Assembly: GCA_002118135.1 (NCBI GenBank)
Contig: BDIU01000197.1
Coordinates: 124,001-188,000, forward strand
Source of the DNA: Trebouxia sp. TZW2008
Taxonomy: Eukaryota; Chlorophyta; Trebouxiophyceae; Trebouxiales; Trebouxiaceae
Reading direction: 5' to 3'
DNA: 64,000 bases
Made by a program: the position numbers and the translations under genes. Positions 1 to 12,200 of the stretch are shown here, piece after piece. The notes under the pieces were generated by a model. It made no database searches. It was not told the origin of the DNA and saw only the letters and a program-made list of their open reading frames with translations. Position 1 is the stretch's first letter. Every line of letters starts with the position of its first letter.

Positions 1-51
1 TTTTTGATCAAGTTTGCTGTTCAAAGTGAGAAAGAAAAACGTTATTGACAG

Positions 52-3000
52 ACTCTGGATGTGCTGCATACCAGCTTGAAGGGCGGAACCTTCTTGGAAG
101 CTGCTGAGCGGACCTACCAGTCTGCCATCTTTGCGCTCATTGGTGAGCTCCTATCTGTGCCGTCTCAGCTGCCGGGAAGTTTTGTTGTTTGTTCCCAGGT
201 ATCTAGGCATCCATATTCTGGAAACAGAGTCTGAATGAACTGCACACCAATTTGCAGGGCAAGACGTTCTCAGAGGCTGCTGAGTGGACCTACCGTACTG
301 CTGGCCTTGTCCTGATTGGCAATTAAATATCATTGGGCAGTGCCTAATCTTGCTGGCTGACTTGCAAAACAATGCTATTGACAAACTCGACCAAAGCTGT
401 GTAGATGGGCTGCTGAACCAAAACAGTATGCTGTGGACAATCTGGATGTGCAGCATACTAGCTTGAAGGGCAGGACCATCTCGGCAACAGACGAGTAAAG
501 CTGTCGTTCTGCTGGTTTTGAGCTCATGCGTCTTTTAGCCATGGCCGAGCAAGGCATTGTGGTAGTCTTCTGGCATGGACCAAAGGACAGCTCTACCTTT
601 ATGCTAAAGTGCCAACCCCTCACACTGCTGTAGATGGAGCCGTGAGAGCAGGTTTGAGTTGACTGCAGATATCATGGAGGGCAAGATTGTAATGGCCAAC
701 CCAGGTCGGCGTCTTCTAGCTGGAACTGAGCAAGGCATTGTGGTGAGCAGTAGCCATTTACAGCAGCCATGTGAATGAGGTCTGGTTCATGTTTGCAGGG
801 ATCATGCAAGGCAAGACTGTGATGGCCAACCCAGGGCGGCGTCTTTTGGCTGGGACTGAACAGGGCATTGTTGTTGGCAGTAGCCAGGAGGCCGTTACGG
901 CAGCCATGCAAGTGCCCTACAGTGGCCCCCCTCCCCTGGACCAGGTCGCTGCAGTCGCTGAAGAGGCCAAATCGCGCCTGGCAGTAAGCTTCCTTTCTCC
1001 TTTTCTACCTTTCTCCTTTTCTGCCTCTCTCCTGTTCTGACATCTGCTTGTCGGCTCTTGCGTTTTGTACCAAGAGCTAAGTGCAGACAGTACAGGCGGT
1101 CATTTATCACAAAGGGGCTGAGTGCAGACAACAGAGGATGGTGATGAGTACCTGCTGTGGTACGAGGGGTTGGGGGGGGGGGGGGCGGGTGCACCCCTGC
1201 ATATCCCCCGCCCCCTTCCCTCAAGCTGCCTTGAACACAAACCATTCTCCTGCTTCTTACCACTTTGTCCCCATGTGGAATGGGTGCAGACAATGGAGGA
1301 TGATGATGAGTACTTGCTGTGGGATGAGGGGGGCCGCCCCTGCGTACCCGCCCCTGGGGCCCGCCTGGACCAGCCTGTACAGGATGTGCTGTGTGTTCCT
1401 GAATGGCAAGAAGAAGGCATTCCCACCAAATCTAGAGAGGGTAAAGCTGAACTGCTGTAATTGCCAGCTGCTGGCCCATCTATTGCCAACTGCTGCAAAG
1501 ACAAGTCATGTAATGAAGCTAATTGTCAAACTTTGTTCTGAAACCCCAAAGCTACCAATGTGGTGAATCAAAACTTTGCTTTGGGCAATGCATTTTGCAC
1601 AGTGACTTCAGATTAAATTATGTGGAGGCAGCTCACTGCTTCTGTATGCACCTAGTGTGGTCATGGAACCTCATTAGTAAGCATGTGAATGTTAATGCTC
1701 CTGATCATGATGATTATCATGTTGATGACAGCCATCATGGCGATGATGACTAACACGTTTTCACCATGCAGAGAACCAGCAGCTGGTTGAACGCCATAGG
1801 GAGGCGCAAACCCTAGTGCCCCGCCAGCTGGCAATACCTGACGCTGAGCGTATTGCACGTAAGAAGCGTCGAAGACGAAGAAGATGGGAGAGGCAGCAGA
1901 AGCTGGCGGCAAAGCAGCCTGTGAGATTTTTGGAGGGATACAGTGCAGTTCCCTCCCCAGTTGCCATGTTGGCGCCAAGTTTTGCTTCCAGAACGGGCAC
2001 TGACAGCTATGATGATGAAGAAGACTACATCTTGGATGAGGAGTCGTCTTCAGGTCACTCACTTTGCTGCTGTGACTGCTGTGTTTTCAAGACTCTGACT
2101 CATGATCTTCTTCGCATGTCAGCAAGCTCTTTTGGCACAAGTATGGTTTTAATGCTACTTGCAAGAACTTGCACTCACCTGCATACGTCACGGTCTACAG
2201 CATCACAGCAAGCTGTTGGACCCAGGATGCTTTGCAATTCCACAACAATACAACTGTCCAGGCTAACAGAATGATCTGGCATTGTTCATTTCAGCTCACC
2301 AGGTTTCGTTGAAGCGCAGACGAGTCTGAGGATGAAGACGAAGGGGCGCCTGTGCCCAGCGCGCGCATATCCACCAGCATGGTCAACCAGGCAACAGCCC
2401 ATCTGCAGCGAGACGGCAGGTGCAATTGTTGCCATGCATGCCAACAGCGCTACTGCCATGTTGCGAATGATACCATCGTTGCCGTATTGTTTAGCCATTG
2501 CCACTGTTGTGCACCAGCTCCTATTGTTACCACACACTTCACAGCTATCAATGAGTGAGGCAAGTCAGGCAACAGCAACACCCTGCATTAAGGCAGTAGG
2601 CGGAATGGAGTCATTATGACTGATAATGCATTTGTCATTGTTGTCTAACGCTTCACAGCTAGTACTGTATTGTTCAAGCAGGCAACAGTGGTGCCTGCAG
2701 TAAGGCAGCAGGTGCAGTTGAGTCGTGATCACTGATGTGGCAATTGACATTGTTGTCACACGCTTCACAGCTAATACTGTATTGGTCAAGCAGGCAACAG
2801 CAACACCTGCAGTAAGGTAGCAGGTGCAAGTGAGTCATTGTTACTAGTGTAGCAGATTTCATTGTCGTCTCACGCTTCACAGCTAGTACTATATTGTTTA
2901 AGCAGGCAACAGCAGCACCTCTAGTAAGGCAGCAGGTGCAGTTGAGTCATTGTTGCTGGTGCGGCAGTTGGCGTTCTCGTCACATGCTTCACAGCTAGCA

Positions 3001-6000
3001 CTGTATTGGTTGATCAGAGCAACATGTCATGGAAGACAGCGGATTGCTCAAGTTTACCAGCACTGGAAAAGGAATGTCTGCAGGGCCATCTACGATCAGT
3101 GCTTTGCAGATGTCACACGAAGCGCTAATTTAACATCATCATCATCAATGGAAGTGTCTGACATTTCATAATTGACGGCGTGGGCATCACAAACTGTAGT
3201 GGAAATGAATGTACACAAATGGTAACACTGTCATCACGCACATTCAGCAGCAAGCAAACCTTACCACCATTGTGTGCATGCATGCTGTAGGGCCATCTAT
3301 GATCAGTCATTTGAAGATGTCACATGGCACGTCGGCGATAACAATGGCATGCCAGACCCTCAGATTCCAGTCTCAACCCTAGCCAATCCCATAGACCAGC
3401 AGCAGCACTCCCTGCCCCCTTCCTCTAGCAACAGCACCCGTGTCAGCAATAGTAGTGAAACAGGCAGTTCAGTCGACCCCCCTAGTAGTAGCAGCAACTC
3501 CAGTAGTAGTGGACACAAAACCACTGACAGTGCACACGACAAAGCTGATAGTGGACTCGCTTACAATACCAATGGACAGAGCGCCTCTATCAGTAGACAA
3601 AACACCACTGTCAGTGGACAGGATGACACTGACAGTGGACAGACACAAACTGACACCAGCCCAGGTTCAGAACAAACTCTCAGCAGCCGAGTACAGGCGG
3701 CAATACGGCAGGCAGTAGGGTTGGACTCCGGAGTGTCAAAGGAAGAGGAAAGGAAGAATCAACGGTGGCTGCGCGGCAGTGCACTGCAGACTATTGCTCT
3801 GCAGAGTGAAGACCTGCCTGACCATATCGAACCTGAAAAGGTACAGGAAAAGTTGTATCATCAAGTTTGCTCCTATGTTAATGGTGTTGCAAGTTTGTCC
3901 CACAATCTGCATGCTGATGCGGCTCTGAAGGATCAAGACCTGCCTGACCATACTGAAGCTGACAAGGCATAGTCTTACTTCACATCAGGTTTGCACCATT
4001 CGGTACTGCCAAAGCACCTGTGTGAAATCATGCTTCTGACCTGTTTTCACCTGGGCATATTTTGGGTTGTGCTAGGCAGCGGTGCTACAAATCAGCTACA
4101 TACTTGAGAGACAAGTTGATATGGTTATGCTTACTTCCGCTTGTAAACTCCTGTGTGACTTTGGCACATGGATGCTGTTGTGATACTATTGCCACACTTA
4201 TGTGCTTTTCTGTCTTGAAATCACTAGCTTGCACGCAAAATGTCTGAATCTCAAGGTCAGATCATTGTTGGCAGACAGGCATCAGAGCATGGTCTTGTGT
4301 CTTCACGCTAGAAGCAAAGAAGACAGTGTTCCAAACGCTGACATGGCCTGTTTCAGATTTTGTGTTACTGCTTAAAGGCTGAGAGCAAAGAGAATGCTGC
4401 ATATACTGATATGCAAGCAGCCAGGCATTATAGGAGTTGTTCTTGCACCCAGACTGAACATCAAGAAGATGTCGCAGATGCCAGGCTGGGTGATGCAAAC
4501 CGATGGCCTCTCACAGAGCCTTTTCACTCATATGGGCTAAGGACCAGCAGGACATCCAATTGTGCACAGACTAGAGTGATACTGCCGCTTTCATGCAGGC
4601 TGAGAGCAAGGAGAATGTTGCAGACGCTGACATGCGAGCAGCCAGGCGCTATTTCAGTGGTGACGATGATGATGACTCAGGCTGGCACCAGCATCAGGGC
4701 AAGGCTGGGCCTGCCCCTGCCCCTGAGGGCGTATCATCCAGCACCATTGTGTCTGGTCTTGTGGCCTCGAGGAAAACAGACCATGCAGTGAGTCATTCTG
4801 TCCACTTTATGTGTGGTCAAACAAATGTGGAGATCATTTGTTGGACAGTCCGCGTGCTTTGTACTCCACTTGATATGCACTCCATCTCTAGTCCAGCACC
4901 ACTGTCTGTGGCGTAGTAGTCTGTGTGCAATGAGACCATAAAGCAAGAATATCTGTCCACTTGTTATGGTGTCCACCGCATTGGTAGCCTGCTTGATGTG
5001 CAGTCCATTTCATGTGCTGTTCTCTCTGTGTCTGGCCTAGTAACATGCATTAAGTGCCCCTCTCCACTTGCTGTAGAGCCCGTTTGATGAGCAGTCCGCT
5101 TGATTTGTACCCCAGTTGTTACTTGTTCAGCTTAACGTGTAGACTGCTTGTTGCTGTGCCCAGTACATGTACAGCCTCACTTGACAGGTTGTTGGGTTGA
5201 TGCGTGGGTAAACCGCTTGAGTGTCTGTTGCATGCCCAGGTCAGAGGTGCTGACAAGATTGCCAAGCTGCGCAACCATGTGATTGTGTGCGGCGCCGAAG
5301 AAAGCTTCCACAACTTTGTGGAGCAGCTGCGGCGGTGTGATCCCATGAGACCCCCCGTGGTCATTCTGCACCCCAAGATGCCCCGCTCATGGGCTCTGCT
5401 GCACTCCCTCTTTGACCCCATTCACTTTGTTCAGGTAGGCTACACAGCACAAATGCTGCTGCACTCTCATTTTGACCCATCACATCTGTCCAGGTAAGCA
5501 CCCAATCACCTATCGTAGCCTATCATGACAACAGCCCATCATGCTGCTTGTATGTTGCCCTTGCCCCCTTGCTTCCACAACCAGATGTCGACCAAATCCT
5601 AAGCACTGCTGCACTCCTTCTTTGACCCCATTGACTTCATACGGGTAGGCTACATGAGAGTCACCATGCTGCTGCTGCTGCTGCTGCTGCTGCCAATGAC
5701 CTGCACCTTCTCTTGCATGCCAAATTTCTCAGTCAACACCTGATTTAGCAAGTTGCAATGCATGGGCTGTGGGCGCATGGGCTGTGGGCGCATGGTCTGT
5801 TTGTATACATTGGCTATTCACAGTCATACAGCTTGCTCACAACTTTATTCCAAACTGTGAAGGCTCAACACAAGGTTCTTCCAAATCAAATCAACACAAA
5901 CATTCTTGCAAGTGTTGCTTTGCTTGCCCGCTGACAGAGCCAGCTGGATAGGGGCAAGGGGTGCTCACCAAAGATCTCGGACACATCTCTTTGTACATTC

Positions 6001-8708
6001 TCTATGCACAAGTCAGATGTAGTGCAACAGTGTCACCTAGAATCTTGGACTGTTGAACCCTTCTGATTTGCGCTCCAGGGTGAGCCCAGTGACAGTGCCA
6101 GCTTGAGAGGGGCAAGGGCTGCTGAGGCAAGGGCACTTGTCTTCCTAGGGGCGGCTCAAAGACCTATGATGGTCAGCCCATTTCCTCATCATATCATGAC
6201 TGACACCAGGGATCATATGTCAAGAACGTCTACCTACAGAATGCTGTTCAATGAACAAAGCTGCATCTGGACTGGCTCTGTGCAAGACATGTGTGTGTAT
6301 GATGGACAGCTGGCAGAAGTACAGATTGCGGATCCAAGGAATCAAAGTGACTTGTCACAGTGGCTCGCTGACAGCTTGCAACCATTTCAGGCACAGCATG
6401 CATAAAAACTCCATAATGCACCACTCAAACGCATATCAAAACCTCTGTTTCCATGAAACTTGGCCCAACAGACAGGCGGCTGAGAAGGTTGATGTTGACT
6501 CGCTATGGACGCGTCTATTGTCAAGCATTTGTCTCCTTGGCAACAGCTGTGTGTCCACCAATGCAGGAGGCCAATGAGGTCGAGGTAGACGCAGCAGAGG
6601 ATGGATACCTCATCACCAGCAGAGCTGCAGTTTTGGCTGATGCTGAAGCGCTGCTGACATGCTGTGGAAGTATCTAAGACTGTAGACTGCAACTGTCTAC
6701 CACTTGACAGCTACGTGTCTACCAATGCAGGAAGCCAAGGAGGTTGAGGTAGACGCAGCAGAGGACGGGTACCTCAGCACTAGTAGAGCGGCAGTTTTGG
6801 CCGATGCCGAAGCTCTGCTGACATGCTATGGAGTTGGTGAAGAATCTGGCGCAGAGCTGCTGCATGCGGTGGTGGAGCTGTGTTTCACTTCCTCTGTGCG
6901 GTTTCTGCAACCTGGCTTGTTACTCAAGGTCAGCAGTCAATGTCAACCCTCAACAGTCAGCAATTTTCAGTGCTTGTGGTTTCTACGTCCTGGCTTTCTA
7001 CTGAATACCATCAGTGTTCGATTTGGTCTTGACTCAGTTGCATACTGTGGTGAAGCTGTGCTTTACCCATCGGTGCAGTTTTTGCAATCTGGCTTGCGCC
7101 CCAAGGTCAGCAGCCTTTGTCATTGTCCAACCAGCTGCATGCTTGTGAGTGTCAATGCCATTTCCACCAGGTGCACGCTGTGGCAGAGTTGTGCTTCACC
7201 TTTTCTGTGCGCTTCTGCAATCTGCTCTCAAGATCAATCAGTGTCTGTTGTCATGTGGTGACATGCTTGCTGATCACGTTTGATGGCACAGGCAAGCTAC
7301 AGGTGAACAGTGCATAGTACAAGAAGTCAAGTCAGATGTTGAGCACGGCCCCTGCTGATATTGGATTACAGTATTGCAGGGCAACAATGTGACTGAAGAG
7401 TATGGTCCTAAGAGCAAAAACGAGCCCAGACGCAGTTGGCTGATGCGTAAGAGGCAGGAGAGGGCGGCAATGAAGGAGGGTCTGGCTGAGTGGCAAGCCA
7501 ACCCATACTTCTGTGCCGGCAGGGTCACTGTGCCTGCCCTCATGGACACAGTCGCCTGCCAGTGCTTCATCAACACGTAAGCTCTGCACACAGCAGCGCT
7601 GCTGACATCACATGCCATGAGACACACTTTGCATTGCTGTTATTGCACACCATGGTGAGAAGCCATGCTTCTGTGCTGGCAGCATTACTGTGCTTGCGCT
7701 CATGAAAACCGCTTGCCTGATGCAGCTTTATCAACACATACGCTCTGCGTATTGTAGCAGTATTGCCTTGGCTTGTAGCGGTTTCCGTTCAAATCGCGAT
7801 ATGACTTTTGCATCCGGCAAATCAGCGTCTGAAACCGCCTGTTGTAATAAAATAATGGTGCATAACATTAGAGAAAGAATACATACCAGATGCATGTCAA
7901 TCAAAAAGAGAAAAGAGACGCATGATTCTATGGAGAAAATATGATGTGATTTTGTCGGCAACCACAAGGCGTTCTGGCATACGCCTTGCATTGTTGTGAT
8001 GGCGCACAACTGGCAGGTGCAATAACAGCTTTTCTGCTTGCATGGGCGGAACTGCTACGCCAAAAGAAACGTTTCAAGATTCATAAAGTCAAACATGAGT
8101 GCAATTAGACACTTTCTGAAGGTTGGCTGAAGTTTTGTACCTTTGCTAACAAGCTTGCCTGGTGTAGGCACATGATGGTGTGAAGCTATGCTTGCACTGA
8201 AACGCAGTCAAAATGCTGAAGCTGGCAGCATATCAGTTGCACCAGCATGGCCTTCAATTTGCTTAGCCAAACAACACCAGGATGGCCACTGCTGTGATGT
8301 GTCGTGCAACATGCAGCCAAGCTTGACTCTCAATGAGATAGTGAGCATTGAGCAACTGAGCGCTGAGCGTTGAGCACTGAGCACTGAGCATTGCTTTGCC
8401 TCTGATGCAGTGGCATGTTGACAGACCTGCTAACAGAATTTGCTGGGGATGATGGACGAGACGGAGGTGCTCTTCTTCGTCAGATCAATCTGCCACAGGA
8501 AATGGTCGGCAGAACTTATGGCGAGCTTGTTCAGAGACTGACCTTGCACAGAAAGCTGATACCGCTGGGCCTGTACAGGCGGAAAAGCGAAAATTCTGCG
8601 TGGCGGCTGCAGTATGTTGCCACGAATCCACCTTGGCACGAAAGACTGGAAATATCAGATCAGGTGTTTGTCTTGCGAGAGCGTGGAGGTCCATGGTTGA
8701 CGTCATGA
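52..8708 (+). CDS. BK/Slo-type potassium channel, C-terminal gating-ring part (5' end off window)
   Basis: Twelve phased exons (52-142, 799-983, 1290-1440, 1772-2053, 2320-2419, 3291-3840, 4599-4787, 5240-5434, 6079-6171, 6731-6928, 7380-7576, 8411-8708) give 842 residues ending at a TGA. Seen: residues 1-92 carry the end of an RCK1-like domain (GKTVMANPGRRLLAGTEQGI, matching the NPG..L..GT.G pattern of Slo channels). A long serine/threonine-rich linker follows (about 93-516). Then comes RCK2 (LRNHVIVCG; PVVILHP; later LADAEALLTCYG and VVELCFTSSVRFL) and a C-terminus with IPLGLYRR, YVATNPPW and DQVFVL, typical of Slo proteins. The pore and voltage-sensor exons lie left of the window. In the family, the RCK ring gates K+ flux in response to Ca2+ or other ions. 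An acidic GDDDDDSG string lies before RCK2, not at the animal calcium-bowl position, so the ligand is unknown. Many exon edges are copied into the adjacent introns. Confidence 0.85.
1172..1185. repeat. poly-G run
   Basis: Fourteen consecutive G residues lie in a decayed copy of the next channel exon (1290-1440). This is a likely site of length error in sequencing or replication. Confidence 0.9.
1628..1751 (+). repeat. Dispersed SINE-like repeat, family B, copy 1
   Basis: Starts with GCAGCTCACTGCTTCTGTAT and ends in an ATGATG/GATGAT-rich tail just before the next channel exon. A related head and tail recur at 14509-14604 (+) and 29606-29685 (-). A short conserved body with a simple-repeat tail and scattered locations fits a SINE. 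No promoter boxes were identified with confidence. Confidence 0.45.
2392..3010 (+). repeat. Tandem array of about 112-bp units derived from a channel exon donor edge
   Basis: The first unit is the authentic exon edge (CAGGCAACAG ... GGCAG then the intron GTGCAA, at 2387-2425). Four further units begin with CAGGCAACAG near 2567, 2680, 2792 and 2904, each followed by a CAGCAGGTGCA-like core and TTCACAGCTAGTACTGTATT. The downstream units have diverged and contain stops. This enlarges the intron between 2419 and 3291. Confidence 0.85.
5668..5693. repeat. (CTG)n microsatellite
   Basis: Eight CTG/GCT units in the intron after the first RCK2 exon. Just downstream (5759-5800) is a short tandem of GCATGGGCTGTGGGC units. 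Confidence 0.9.
8343..8395. repeat. Short tandem repeat of GAGC(A/G)(T/C)T/CTGAGC type
   Basis: Degenerate 7-bp repeats (GAGCACT, GAGCATT, GAGCGCT) lie immediately upstream of the acceptor of the last channel exon at 8411. They may crowd its polypyrimidine tract. Confidence 0.7.
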
Positions 8709-9240
8709 GCACAGGCAAACTTGAAAGCTGCAGATTCAAAGAGCACTTTCATTTCAATGTCATGCACAGACATTTCCCCAAACCACATGAGGCTGTGTTC
8801 ACACGTTGCACAGTTTTGATTGATTGCCAGCATCCGCATCACCAGTAAGATGCTATTCGCTTTTGGGTGAAACAAGCATAGAGGCATGACTGCGTTCTGG
8901 TTCCGGAGCAGCTGCAGGTCGAGCTGTAAGAGATTAAGCTCAGCACAGCATCGCAGCAAAGGCTTGCACATCGAACAGGCAGTGGCAACACCGCGCGAAC
9001 GAATGCTAGCCTCTGTGCTACAGAGCAGACTTGTTTGTCCAACCTCGAAGGTCAGGCTAGCAAGAGCTTTGGCATACTGTCCTGTCGTGAGTTTAAACGC
9101 AGGATCAGCCCCACGCGTGTGACGAGCGCACTGCAATCATTCAAGCGCACATGGACGGGGAGAACGTCAGAATGCAAGCATCGCCGCATAAAGGCCCCAA
9201 CAGCTGTACTTGCTGACCATACCGCTGCTCTGTTGTCGAC
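8709..9240. other. Intergenic interval between the channel and SET genes
   Basis: About 530 bases holding the 3' UTR of the channel and the presumed promoter of the SET gene, which lies in the same orientation. I found no coding exon with splice sites and no recognisable core promoter motif. Confidence 0.5.
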
Positions 9241-12200
9241 TTGCACGCGAACATGCTCACAAACCAATTAGCGACCCTCGGCAGCGATGTGATCTCAGCA
9301 AAGCCATGCGCTGGACCCTGTGCAATATCAAATACCTGCAAGATTCGCCGCGTTCCACGGAGTTCTGTTCGCTCCTGGTCCAGACACAGAACCTACTGTG
9401 CACAAGCTGTGCAAGCAGATGACACTGCGCAGAAGTCGCAGCAGAACTTTCAGCATTGGTGGCAGAAAGCTGGCGTGAAGGCTGATGCCCTGGAGCCAGC
9501 AGACTTTGCTGGTGAGGTCCCATCCTTGCTTTTGACGATCCAGCATGTCACGTGTCAGACAACAATTTTCAACTTGCATCAAGAGAAGTTGCATTTAACT
9601 TTTTGCGAGTTTTCGAGAGTATTTCAATATGTCTGCTTGTCAAGAGGTCTGACTATCGCAGCCTCTGCATAGTTCAAAGTATCGCAGACTGAAATGTTGT
9701 GCCTGGTGTAGGTCTCAGGGGCATGAAAGCCAGCAAAGCAATCAACACTGGTGACAGCATAGTTTCTCTGCCCAGAACTGCAGCCTTGCTGGTCACTCCA
9801 AAGATGAAATGCCCTTTTCCAGAGCTGATTGATGCAGCTTATTGGTCCAAATGCCAATGGTGAGCATCAGCATTTGCACGCTTGTGAGCAGGAATTTGCG
9901 ACCTTGCTAGATGCATGAGAAAGCAGTGCATTACAATCAAACCATTCTGTCCAGAGCCTGTTGTGAGCATGCACTTGTCCATGCACCAGATAAGAAAGTT
10001 TCAACTGCTGCAACAAGTCTCTCTTTGTCTCCCTCACCTCAGGGCTGCTTGCTATGAGCAGCCACTGGGATGTAGCAGAGGTTGCAACACAGATTGTATG
10101 ACATCAGCTATCTATGCTTCAAGCCGTCCTCCTTCCTTCAGGTGGCAGGCTTGCCAACCAGCAATGTTGCATAGTTGGGTTGAATCTGCAGGATTGAGAA
10201 GATGGCGTTGATGTTGTTGCGTGAGCAGCAGAAACATAAATAAGGCAGCAATCCTCAGTCAGCGGCTACATTGCAGGCTTGCCATGTTAGTGGTATTGCC
10301 AATTTTGAATGCCTTTGCAGGTTTGAGAAGATGGCGCTGATGTTGTTGCACGAGCAGCAGAAAGGGCAGCAGTCCCCGGTCAGCGGCTATGTTGAACAGA
10401 TGCCCACAGACTTTGACACATTGCTCCATTGGTCACCAGAGGAGTTACAGCTACTCATGTATCCACATCTGATACAACAGGTATGTAAACAAGTCACAGA
10501 CCTTTGAAAGGCAGAGCAAAGGCCTGGCTTCCCTTTCCACTGCAATTCACGGTATTTCGATACCATGGATCAACGCAACATTCTAAGGTATCACGTGCTG
10601 TCAAGGTCTGCTGGACACACACGCCTAGTGTGCCGGCATGCACAAATCTATCATTGCCGTTGTTGGTATGTCATCAGCCTGAGGTGAATTCTGTCTGCCG
10701 CCATGGGACCATACATGTGCATCAGTTGTCCATTTTATTTCGTTCATTGACTTCCCAGCAGAACAACTGCCAGCAGAAAGCGTGCTGGTGTCATGTCTCA
10801 TGATGCATGTGCATTCTGCATCACACATCATGCCCAGCCAATGATGTCTATAAACCAGATTTGCAATGTGTGCAAAACTTCTACCAATTGCTCAGTATCT
10901 GATTGTCAACAACAGCTTTCAAAGCAAGAGTACAATGCTAACCTGGTTGCAGTCAATTTAATGTGTTTTAAGTGAGTATGCATGACAAGTGGCTTCAGCT
11001 CAGTTCACAGGCACTCTGATGAGCACAGCTATCCTGCTGCAATAGCTGCAACCATGTCAAAAGCCAGCATATCTTGTGGCTGGCATGAGTTGTTGTCCAA
11101 GCAAATTCCTGCCTGTTGGGCAAAAACAGAAAGAATATTGATTCTGAAAACTGTCTCCAGGTGCAGCAGCAGAAGCAGTCGTGGCATGAGCACTATCAGA
11201 ATGTGCAGAATGCTTCCAAGGGCAAATCAGTGAGCGAATCTGACTTGGTCTGGGCTCTGGAATGTGTCAGAAGCCGCGCCTTCAGCGGTCCATATTCAGG
11301 TCAGAATCTCATCTTACCTGCCTGCTTTTGCAAAATTTGCTTTGAGTTTGACACACTTGTATATGTCAGTGCAAAGATAGTGAAACAAGAAAATAAAATC
11401 GGCGTCGTGTTGCACACGCAATTCTTGTCCATGATGTGCTTGCAAACACTGGACTTTGATTGAAATCATGCCGTGTCACAGCTGTAGGAATCAGTGATGT
11501 GCATGTGTGATTTGCATAGCTGCATTCACTGAACTTTCAAGCAGCTATAGCACTGCTTTGCGTTTGCATCAATGCCTGTCTGCCATTTCGTAGTGTCCAC
11601 GGTCAAGCACTGTGCCAAGATCACCTTGCCCTTTGCACTAGCAGCTTTTGCCTACACCCAAGCAGCGCATAGTTTCTACGCTCAACACCTGTATGTATGT
11701 GTGTATGCAGGTCCTCAAGACAAGCAGCATGACAACATCACTTTGCCCTTTGCACTAGCAGCTTTTGCTTACACCCAAGCAGCGCATATACCCCTAGGGC
11801 AAGTCTTGAAAGCGCCATTGCTGTTTAACATGAGTGGGGCACTTGAATGTGTGCATATACAGGTCCTCCTGTCAAGCAACGTGCAAAATTTATTGTACCG
11901 CTTGCATTAGCAGCTTTTGCCTACACCTCTACAGTACAATACCAGTGAATAAGACATCTGTATCTGTGTGTGTGCAGGTCCCCCTGTGAAGCAGCGTGTC
12001 AAGATCATTGTGCCCGTTGCAGTAGCAGCTTTTGCCTACACTCAGACAGCGCATATATTCTCCATGAGGCATCTGTATGTGTATATGCAGGCCCTCCTGT
12101 CAAGCAGCGTGCCAAGATCATTGTGCCCCTCGCGCTGGCAGCTTTTGCCTACACTCAAGCTGTGCGTCTACCCCTAGAACAAGTCTTGAATGGAGCTATT

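Noticed and set aside
232..310. Second copy of the first visible channel exon as a functional alternative exon
   Set aside because: Its donor position reads GGCAAT instead of GGTGAG, so it has no usable 5' splice site.
3440..3718. Plus-strand frame (valine/threonine-rich) overlapping channel exon 6
   Set aside because: It is the alternative frame of a low-complexity repeat exon whose main frame connects in phase to both neighbouring exons.
4657..4680. Acidic GDDDDDSG as a BK calcium bowl
   Set aside because: The animal calcium bowl lies inside RCK2 after its first half; this string is in the linker before RCK2.
10195..10275. Copy of SET exon 3 as an alternative exon
   Set aside because: Contains an in-frame TAA (in AACATAAATAAGG) and lacks the rest of the exon.
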